A DNA stretch of 8,586 nucleotides from Anaerolineales bacterium UBA3940 (GTDB lineage Bacteria > Chloroflexota > Anaerolineae > Aggregatilineales > UBA3940): NCBI GenBank assembly GCA_002385675.1, contig DGDY01000015.1, forward strand, positions 16,426 through 25,011. Reading direction: 5' to 3'. Below, one piece after another: positions 1 through 5,607 of this stretch; the first letter of the stretch is position 1, and the number at the start of each line of letters is the position of its first letter. The translations under genes were made by a program, and so were the position numbers. The notes under the pieces were generated by a model. The model was not told the DNA's origin, searched no databases, and saw only the letters and a program-made list of their open reading frames with translations.

Positions 1-1257
1 CCTGCCGAGCAGGTCCGCCATCTCGGCAAGCGCCTGCTGCTGCATGCACAGGTAGGTGTTGATGTCGGGCGACTCGACCGGCATCCCGCCATCCCACAGC
101 GGGTTGTCGTCCGCGCCGGAGGAATGGGGGTGATTATACTGCACAATGCCGTCCGCGTCGTCGTCGTTCATGCCGAACCACCAGTTGTTGTTGCGGACAA
201 GCTGCGGGTAAATCTCCGCGAGGAAGGCCAGATCGGGGTGCATCTCGTGGAGCTTGAGCGCCGCCCACCCCGCGAGCGGAGGCTTCGTGACCGGCGCCGG
301 AACCGGGAACGGCCATTCGGTGACGATACCCTCGTCATAGATCGCATCGGGGATCATGCCGTTGTCAAGCTGCTGGGCCAGCATCACGCGGATCTGATCC
401 CGCGCGAGCGCCGGGTCCACCCAGCGATAGGCCAGCGCGTGGAAGTAGGCGTCCCACTGCCAGATGCCGATGTACAGGCTCTTGGAAGGCATCATCGCCT
501 CGTACTTGAGATGCCCCAGCGGGGAGACGAGGTTACTGCCCATGATCCACCACGCATAGAGCGCCTGCTCGCGGAAGCGCTCGTCCACGGCGGGCGCGGC
601 GTCGAACCAGGCGTGCCAGCGCGCCTCGGCGGCGGCCAGCGCCTCGCAGAAGGGCACAACGTCGCGCCGGTGCGACTGTTCGGCGCGGATGCTCAGCGCG
701 ATCGTCGGGCTGTCCTCACCCTCGATGATCACCTCGACGCAGTGCCCGTCCGTGTCGCCGCTGATGGACTGGCGCACAATGCTGGCGTTCGTCGCATAGC
801 TGAAGTTGCGCACGGTGCGGACATCGCCCCCATCGTCGTAGGTATGCGGCAGCGCCGCCGTGACGACAAGCCGCACGCCCGCGCGCACGCCGGGCGGCAC
901 GCCCAGCGACAGCGTCGCCTCGTCCTGAAACGTCAGGCCGAAGGTGCCGAGCCGCGTTTCGAGGAACAGGGCGTGCGGGTAGGTTATCACCTCAACATCG
1001 AGCGGCGCACCCATCTCGTCTATGAGGCGCAGGCCGCAGATGAACGGCGGGCGGCTGAGGTGGTCCAGCACGCCCGGCTCGATATCCGTCATGCGCTGGG
1101 CAATCTTGATGTCAAACGCGGAGTTGCTTTTCCGCGAGGGCCAAACCAGGATGCGCGAGCCCCGGTCGCTGAACGGTGCGCGGCGCAGCCTGATGCGGTT
1201 GCGGAGAGCGCGCAGGTGTGGGGATTGGACATCGGCGAAAACAGCAGGTGTTGTCAT
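1..1257 (-). CDS. GH63-like (MGH1-like) glycoside hydrolase, N-terminal 419 codons, cut by the window edge
   Basis: Translating the minus strand from ATG at 1257 gives an open frame of 419 codons with no stop before position 1, so the 3' end is missing. Residues 1-200 look beta-rich, as expected of the N-terminal sandwich domain of these enzymes. From about residue 225 the sequence resembles an (alpha/alpha)6 barrel. Family-typical signatures are WQWDAYFHA (266-274), where D269 aligns with the catalytic acid Asp of GH63; a TEWPFP stretch followed by TKPPLAGWA (324-332); and SGADDNPLWD (380-389). The catalytic base Glu should lie in the missing part. GH63 and its relatives hydrolyse alpha-glucosidic or mannosidic bonds, including trehalose-like compounds, glucosylglycerate and oligosaccharides; the substrate here cannot be read from the sequence. 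It lies 99 bp downstream of treS on the same strand, behind a hairpin. Start choice is uncertain: an in-frame ATG exists at 1323, but it would put the hairpin inside the gene, and neither start has a good Shine-Dalgarno sequence. Confidence 0.8.
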   Translation of the reverse strand, partial: MTTPAVFADVQSPHLRALRNRIRLRRAPFSDRGSRILVWPSRKSNSAFDIKIAQRMTDIEPGVLDHLSRPPFICGLRLIDEMGAPLDVEVITYPHALFLETRLGTFGLTFQDEATLSLGVPPGVRAGVRLVVTAALPHTYDDGGDVRTVRNFSYATNASIVRQSISGDTDGHCVEVIIEGEDSPTIALSIRAEQSHRRDVVPFCEALAAAEARWHAWFDAAPAVDERFREQALYAWWIMGSNLVSPLGHLKYEAMMPSKSLYIGIWQWDAYFHALAYRWVDPALARDQIRVMLAQQLDNGMIPDAIYDEGIVTEWPFPVPAPVTKPPLAGWAALKLHEMHPDLAFLAEIYPQLVRNNNWWFGMNDDDADGIVQYNHPHSSGADDNPLWDGGMPVESPDINTYLCMQQQALAEMADLLGR

Positions 1258-1278
1258 GGTCGTTGGAAGTCTCACTAA

Positions 1279-1313
1279 AGGGCGGCCAGTGTCCCGTGCG
1301 GGCTGGCCGCCCT
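1279..1313 (-). terminator. Hairpin between treS and the GH63-like gene, possible weak terminator
   Basis: An 11-bp perfect inverted repeat (1279-1289 with 1303-1313, arm AGGGCGGCCAG) encloses a 13-nt loop that can itself pair CCC with GGG. Read on the minus strand it follows the treS stop by 43 nt and is trailed by only TTTAG, so termination would be partial. It may lower expression of the downstream glycosidase rather than end the transcript. The hairpin after aglG ends with the same CCTTTAG tail. Confidence 0.5.
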
Positions 1314-1356
1314 GGCCGGTCATCAGGTATCCGGTTTGAGGCTGGCGATGCGAAGG

Positions 1357-2988
1357 TCAGCCTTCGAGCTTCAGCCAGCGGCTCTGGTACGGCGGCAGGT
1401 CCAGGCGATAGCGCTCCCTGCCGATCACCGGGTAATCTTCGCCCTGAAGGATATCGCAGGCTGAGCGCCCTGCAAACTTTGACAGGTCCAGATCGACGGG
1501 CTGCGTCTCGCCGCTGACGTTGTGCACCACGACGATCACCTGATCGCGGTAGCTGCGGACGAACGCCAGCACCGCCGGGTTATCGCACTCCAGAAACTCG
1601 AAGTCGCCGCGTGCAAAGGCGGGGTGGCGCTTGCGCAGGCTGATCAGCGTGCGCATCCGGTTCAGCAGCGAGTTCGGGTCCTCCTCCTGGGCCGCGACGT
1701 TCACCGTCTGGTAGCCATAGATCGGGTCGTCGATCACCGGGGCGTACAGCTTATCGGGCGGGGCGTCGGAGAAGCCCGCGTTGGGCGAGGCGTCCCACTG
1801 CATCGGCGTGCGCACGCCGTCGCGATCGGGCAGGTAGATGTTATCGCCCATGCCGATCTCGTCACCATAGTAGATGATCGGCGCACCCGGCAGCGAGAAC
1901 ATGATGCGGTTGGCAAGCAGGATCTTGTCCATGTTGTTGTCGAGCAGGGGGGCCAGCCGCCGCCGTATGCCGAGGTTGAGGCGCATGCGCGGCTCGGGCG
2001 CGTACTGCTCCCACATCCACTGCCGCTCTTCCGGCGTCACCATCTCCAGCGTAAGCTCGTCGTGGTTGCGCAGGAAGTTGCACCAGGTCGTACCGGGCGG
2101 GATGGGCGGCGTCTGCGCGATGATCTCCCGCAGCTTGGTCGCGTCGCCGCTGCGCAGCGCCATGAAGATGCGCGGCATCACCGGGAAGTTGAAGGCCATA
2201 TGGAACTCGTCGCCGTCGCCCAGGTACTCGACCACCTCCTGAGGCGGCTGGTTGGCCTCGCACAGCAGCACGGCATCCGAGCCCCGGTCATCAAGCTCAT
2301 GGCGCATCCGCTTCAGGTACTGGTGCGTCTCCGGCAGGTTCTCGCAGTTAGTGCCCTCGCGCTCGTAGAGGTAGGGCACGGCATCCACACGGAAGCCGTC
2401 GATCCCCTTGTCGAGCCAGAAGTGCATGACATCGAGCATGGCCTGCTGCACTTCCGGATTGTCATAGTTGAGGTCGGGCTGCGACGGGTAGAAGCGGTGC
2501 CAGTAGTACTGCCCGGTCGCCTCGTCGTAGGTCCAGTTTGAATCCAGCGTATCGAGGAAGATGACGCGCGCTTCGGCATAGCGCTGGTCGGTATCGCTCC
2601 ACACGTACCAGTCCCGCTTGGGCGACTCGCGCGAGCTGCGCGACTCGATAAACCACTCGTGCTGGTCGGAAGTATGGTTCACAACCAGGTCGGTGATGAT
2701 GCGCAGGCCGCGTGCGTGAGCCTCTTCGAGCAGAAGCTCGAAGTCCTCCAGCGTACCGTAGTCGGGGTGAATGTTGTAGTAGTCGGCAATATCATACCCG
2801 TCGTCCTTCAGCGGCGAGGGGTACATCGGCAGGAGCCAGATACAGTCCACGCCGAGCGACTTCACATAATCCAGCTTCTCGATGACACCGCGCAGGTCGC
2901 CGTGCCCGTCGCCATCGGTGTCCTTGTAGGCGCGGATATACAGTTCGTAGAAAATGGCGTCGTGGAACCACGCTACTTCTTTATGCAC
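1357..2988 (-). CDS. treS: Trehalose synthase (maltose alpha-D-glucosyltransferase), GH13
   Basis: The 543-residue protein interconverts maltose and trehalose by intramolecular transglucosylation, in the cytoplasm. All GH13 regions are present: DLVVNHTS (100-107), GFRVDAVPY (198-206) with nucleophile D202, LLCEANQ (241-247) with acid/base E244, and FLRNHDE (305-311) with transition-state Asp D310. Stretches typical of TreS rather than of plain alpha-glucosidases are [29 protein letters not shown], and [14 protein letters not shown] followed by [12 protein letters not shown] beta-rich C domain fills about residues 455-543. There is no fused maltokinase domain, and the length is near that of single-function TreS. 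The start is GTG at 2988, supported by GAGGGA at 2995-3000 six nt upstream. It follows the transporter genes after a 226-bp gap and probably has its own promoter. In rhizobial agl operons this slot is held by the alpha-glucosidase AglA. Slow hydrolysis of maltose or trehalose to glucose is a known side activity of TreS enzymes. Confidence 0.92.
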   Translation of the reverse strand: MHKEVAWFHDAIFYELYIRAYKDTDGDGHGDLRGVIEKLDYVKSLGVDCIWLLPMYPSPLKDDGYDIADYYNIHPDYGTLEDFELLLEEAHARGLRIITDLVVNHTSDQHEWFIESRSSRESPKRDWYVWSDTDQRYAEARVIFLDTLDSNWTYDEATGQYYWHRFYPSQPDLNYDNPEVQQAMLDVMHFWLDKGIDGFRVDAVPYLYEREGTNCENLPETHQYLKRMRHELDDRGSDAVLLCEANQPPQEVVEYLGDGDEFHMAFNFPVMPRIFMALRSGDATKLREIIAQTPPIPPGTTWCNFLRNHDELTLEMVTPEERQWMWEQYAPEPRMRLNLGIRRRLAPLLDNNMDKILLANRIMFSLPGAPIIYYGDEIGMGDNIYLPDRDGVRTPMQWDASPNAGFSDAPPDKLYAPVIDDPIYGYQTVNVAAQEEDPNSLLNRMRTLISLRKRHPAFARGDFEFLECDNPAVLAFVRSYRDQVIVVVHNVSGETQPVDLDLSKFAGRSACDILQGEDYPVIGRERYRLDLPPYQSRWLKLEG

Positions 2989-3014
2989 AGTTATTCCCTC
3001 ATATCACATTCCAA

Positions 3015-3043
3015 ATCATATCAGCCTGCATAAAGACACTGAT
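3015..3043 (-). promoter_or_regulatory. Candidate treS promoter
   Basis: On the minus strand a good -10 hexamer, TATGAT (3015-3020), lies 27 nt before the treS GTG. With a 17-bp spacer the -35 position falls on ATCAGT (3038-3043), a poor match to TTGACA. This would suit a promoter needing an activator, or it may be spurious. The -35 position lies inside the 17-bp palindrome described separately. Confidence 0.3.
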
Positions 3044-3052
3044 AGTCAGTGT
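3036..3052. promoter_or_regulatory. Perfect 17-bp palindrome upstream of treS, candidate operator
   Basis: ACACTGA, a TAG spacer, and TCAGTGT form a perfect 7+7 inverted repeat 47 bp upstream of the treS start, over the -35 position of the candidate promoter. It is followed by no T run on either strand, so a protein-binding site is likelier than a terminator. It does not resemble the CTAACRCGTGT sites before the LacI-type gene and lacks a central CpG, so a different regulator may bind it. Confidence 0.45.
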
Positions 3053-3147
3053 GATGGACTGCCAGCAACAATTAACCTCGCCGGCTGGGCCACACAGGCC
3101 GCCAGATCGCCGGGTTATGTGCATCACCTCACTGTACACATGCTAAA

Positions 3148-3187
3148 GGGGCCGCACGGCGGCGGTCAGTCACCACCATGCGGCCCT
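3148..3187 (-). terminator. Hairpin downstream of aglG, probable terminator of the transporter operon
   Basis: GGGCCGCA (3149-3156) pairs with TGCGGCCC (3179-3186), with a further G.T pair at the base and a 22-nt loop. It begins 28 nt after the aglG stop on the minus strand and is trailed by CTTTAG, a short T run. Its position before a 160-bp gap and the treS gene suggests it separates transporter from enzyme transcripts at least partly. Confidence 0.5.
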
Positions 3188-3214
3188 CCGTTCTCTGAAA
3201 CTGGTAGGGCCGGT

Positions 3215-4423
3215 TTATCCCTTCACCGAGCCAGCCAGCAGGCCGCGCACGAAGTAGCGCTGCAGCCCGAAGAACACCGCCAGTGGCAGCAGGAAGGAGA
3301 TGAAGGCCGCCGCGGTGAGCAGATGCCAGCCAGCCCCAAGCGACGACACCATGTTCGAAATCTGGTACGTCAGCACCGGTCGCTGCCCGCCGAGGAAAAC
3401 CAGCGCCACGAGCAGGTCGTTCCACACCCACAGGAACTGGAAGATGCCGAGCGCCGCCAGCGCCGGTGCGGCCAGCGGCAGCGCCAGCCTGTAGAACGCC
3501 GTCCAGTGATTGGCGCCGTCCAGGTAGGCCGACTCGAACAGGTCACGCGGGAGGCCGCCGAGGAAGTTCCGCATCAGGTAGATGGCATAGGGCATGCCAA
3601 ACCCGGTGTGGAACAACCACACGCCCAGGAACGTGCCGTTCAGCCCCAGCCGGGCATAGATGCGGGAGATGGGCACGAGCGTCATCTGGAGCGGGACCAC
3701 CTGCAGGCCAACCAGAATCGCGAACAGCCACATCCTGCCGGGGAAGTCCAGCCAGGAGAAGGCATACCCGGCAAACGCCGCGAACAGGAGCGGCAGGATG
3801 GTCGCTGGGATGGTCACGATCAGCGAGTTAATGAAGGCCCGCCCCATACCGCGCGGGTTCAGCAGGTCGCGCGCGGTGCAGCTAAAGCCCAGCGTCCGCG
3901 CCGTACCGTCCTCGCAGGCTTCCAGGTAGGTGCTGCCCTGCTGCCGGAAGCCGACCAGCGCATCCACGTAGTTGTTAATTGTGAAGGTTGGCAGCTCCTC
4001 AGTGCCCGACAGCGAAGACAGGTACGCGGTGATGGCCGCCGCCTCGTCGATCGACGGGAGCGGATTATCGCCCATGTGCGGCTGACCGTCAATTTCCTGC
4101 CGCAGCAGGCCCAGCAGTCGCGCCGAGCGCGAGTACCGTGCGATAAGCTCCGGGTCGCTCAGGTTAACCCCTTCGACAGCCTGCCCGTCGGCGCCGTGGC
4201 ACTCCTCGCAGTACTGGCTGTACTCCGGGAAGCCCTCACTGCCGGCACTCTTCCGTGAGAGCACCGTCCACCAGCCGGTTTCGTTCACCGCCTGCTGGGG
4301 GCGGAATGAAGTGATGAGCAGGCCCAGGGTCGGCACCAGCCAGACCAGGCACAGGAAGATGAGCGCGAAGTGAGTCGGGATTTTGGAAAAGAACTTGTTG
4401 ACTTTATCCCGATTGATGTTCAT
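3215..4423 (-). CDS. aglG: AglG-like sugar ABC transporter permease with an inserted cytochrome c-like domain
   Basis: A 402-residue inner-membrane permease of the MalG/AglG type. Its start is ATG at 4423, overlapping the aglF stop as ATGA; the open frame upstream to 4702 is only the shadow of aglF. Likely membrane segments are at about 17-40, 198-222, 231-253, 264-285, 318-345 and 368-388. The EAA loop that contacts the ATPase is at about 296-318 (ESAYLDGANHW, then RLALPL). The core closely follows the rhizobial alpha-glucoside permease AglG as I recall it (GRAFINSLIVTIPAT, YAFSWLDFPGR, VVPLQMTLVP, and C-terminal RGLLAGSVKG). The long outer loop after the first segment (about 41-195) is unusual. 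Residues 65-140 form a c-type cytochrome-like domain with C72-E-E-C75-H76, and residues 160-190 hold two further cysteines, C170 and C182. In rhizobial AglG the same loop carries a different insert. With AglF it should form the channel for alpha-glucosides. The permease assignment is firm; haem binding is inferred. Confidence 0.93.
   Translation of the reverse strand: MNINRDKVNKFFSKIPTHFALIFLCLVWLVPTLGLLITSFRPQQAVNETGWWTVLSRKSAGSEGFPEYSQYCEECHGADGQAVEGVNLSDPELIARYSRSARLLGLLRQEIDGQPHMGDNPLPSIDEAAAITAYLSSLSGTEELPTFTINNYVDALVGFRQQGSTYLEACEDGTARTLGFSCTARDLLNPRGMGRAFINSLIVTIPATILPLLFAAFAGYAFSWLDFPGRMWLFAILVGLQVVPLQMTLVPISRIYARLGLNGTFLGVWLFHTGFGMPYAIYLMRNFLGGLPRDLFESAYLDGANHWTAFYRLALPLAAPALAALGIFQFLWVWNDLLVALVFLGGQRPVLTYQISNMVSSLGAGWHLLTAAAFISFLLPLAVFFGLQRYFVRGLLAGSVKG
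4004..4246 (-). other. Encoded c-type cytochrome-like domain inside the permease (residues 60-140)
   Basis: Within the first outer loop of the AglG-like permease the translation shows the order expected of a small class I cytochrome c. A short helix ends in YSQYCEECHGADGQ, with CxxCH encoded at 4196-4210. GVNLSDPELI follows, then a helix with LRQEIDGQPHMGDNPLP, where M117 (codon 4073-4075) is the candidate sixth haem ligand. Last comes a helix IDEAAAITAYLSSLSG, matching the usual C-terminal 'aYl.sL' helix. About 75 residues is the minimal size of a monohaem domain. In MalG-type topology this loop faces outward, the side on which haem is attached to cytochromes c. Confidence 0.8.
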
Positions 4424-5430
4424 CGCATGGCCTCCTGCTCCTGGAACCGCTTCACGTTGAGGTACATGAAGGGGATGATGACGAGGATCAGCACGACCGC
4501 AATCGCCGTCCCTCGCCCGGTGTTGAAGTTGATGTACATCTCCCTGTACATGCGGTTCGCCATGACTTCGGTGCCGTAGTTGCCGCCCGTCATCACGTAG
4601 ACGATGTCGAAGATCTTGAGCACGTTGATGATCATGACGGTAATCACCACCGTGACGGTGGGCATGATCATCGGCAGGATGACGCGCCAGAACACCGTCC
4701 ACTCGTTCGCGCCGTCCACGCGGGCGGCTTCGATGATCTCAGTGGGCACACCCTTCAGCGCGGCAGACAGGATCGTCATGGCAAACCCGGTCCAGATCCA
4801 GATGCCGACGACAATCAGCAGGACTGTGTTCAGGCCCGGTGTCTGGAGGAAGGCCACACGCGACCCGCCGAGGGCCGTAATGATGGCGTTCAACAGGCCG
4901 ATGTCGGGGTCGATGTTGTAGACGAAGCCCCAGATGACGCCCGCGCCGACGAACGAGATGGCCATGGGCATGAAGATGATCGACTTGGCCGTCGGCTCAT
5001 AGCGGACGCGGTCAGCAAGCAGGGCGATGATCAGGCCGAGGATGACCGTGCCGCTGACCATCAGCAGGATCCACTTGATGTTGTTGCCGTACGAGGACAC
5101 CCAGAACGATTGCCAGGCCGTCTGGAAGTTGGTGAGGTTCAACTCGCCCGTCAGGGCATAGCGGTAGTTCTCAAAAATGCCCCAGCATGGCTCGCCACGG
5201 CACACAACTGGCCCGGTGCCGTTGGCGTTCTGAAAGCTGAGGATTATCGTGTTGATCATCGGGTAGACGATGAACAACGTCATGACGATAAGGGCCGGTG
5301 CGAGGTACAGCCAGGGGGCAAGCGCGCCCTGCTTCATGATTTCCGGTACCCGCCGCCCGGTAGAGGCCCTCTGTCGTCTGCGTCTTTCCTGCTGACGCTC
5401 CTCTGCTGTTCTTGCAGCTACGTCCGTCAT
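4420..5430 (-). CDS. aglF: AglF-like alpha-glucoside ABC transporter permease
   Basis: A 336-residue inner-membrane permease of the MalF/UgpA type, partner of the AglG-like protein. After a basic N-terminal tail (ERRRRQR, residues 15-21), likely membrane segments lie at about 39-66, 119-140, 149-172, 200-223, 257-280 and 307-325. The EAA loop is at about 231-253 (EIIEAARVDGANEW, then RVILP). Close likeness to rhizobial AglF is visible by eye in ADRVRYEPTAKSIIFMPMAISF, allowing for changes, and in the C-terminal FQEQEAMR. The loop after the first segment is short and contains CRGEPC (C77 and C81). The start at 5430 is well supported by AAGGAG six nt upstream (5437-5442). It is separated from the binding-protein gene by 177 bp with hairpins and is translationally coupled to aglG by the ATGA overlap. 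Confidence 0.93.
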   Translation of the reverse strand: MTDVAARTAEERQQERRRRQRASTGRRVPEIMKQGALAPWLYLAPALIVMTLFIVYPMINTIILSFQNANGTGPVVCRGEPCWGIFENYRYALTGELNLTNFQTAWQSFWVSSYGNNIKWILLMVSGTVILGLIIALLADRVRYEPTAKSIIFMPMAISFVGAGVIWGFVYNIDPDIGLLNAIITALGGSRVAFLQTPGLNTVLLIVVGIWIWTGFAMTILSAALKGVPTEIIEAARVDGANEWTVFWRVILPMIMPTVTVVITVMIINVLKIFDIVYVMTGGNYGTEVMANRMYREMYINFNTGRGTAIAVVLILVIIPFMYLNVKRFQEQEAMR

Positions 5431-5562
5431 GAACCGCTCCTTCCCCCGCTGAAAGGGTCACAACGCCTGCCCGCGCTCGGTGCCTGGGCTGTCTCCAGAA
5501 CCGACAATCATCCGCTCATCCACTCTGCGGGCAGGTCAGGCGGGCGGGCAAGCAAGTATGGA

Positions 5563-5586
5563 TGGGGGCGCCAGGCGGCGCCCCCA
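5563..5586 (-). terminator. GC-rich hairpin between the binding protein and permease genes
   Basis: A perfect 10-bp stem (TGGGGGCGCC, 5563-5572, with 5577-5586) closes a 4-nt AGGC loop, 21 nt after the aglE stop. No T run follows on the minus strand, so it is more likely a 3'-end-stabilising or partially terminating structure than a full terminator. Such structures commonly keep binding-protein mRNA in excess over permease mRNA. A second, wider repeat, CCTGCCCGC (5466-5474) with GCGGGCAGG (5527-5535), lies between this hairpin and the aglF RBS. Confidence 0.5.
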
Positions 5587-5607
5587 CACCGATACTTCTA
5601 TTATAGA

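Noticed and set aside
124..1278. A 384-codon plus-strand open frame
   Set aside because: It lies opposite the GH63-like frame, whose minus-strand translation has WQWDAYFHA and SGADDNP motifs. The plus-strand product is a compositionally biased shadow.
2954..4258. A 434-codon plus-strand open frame across the treS-aglG gap
   Set aside because: It covers antisense aglG and the hairpin region, has low-complexity Gln/Arg/Glu composition and no recognisable domain.
4424..4702. N-terminal extension of the AglG-like frame by 93 residues
   Set aside because: The extension is out-of-frame translation of aglF, rich in His and Arg. The ATG at 4423 gives a normal permease N-terminus and an ATGA junction.
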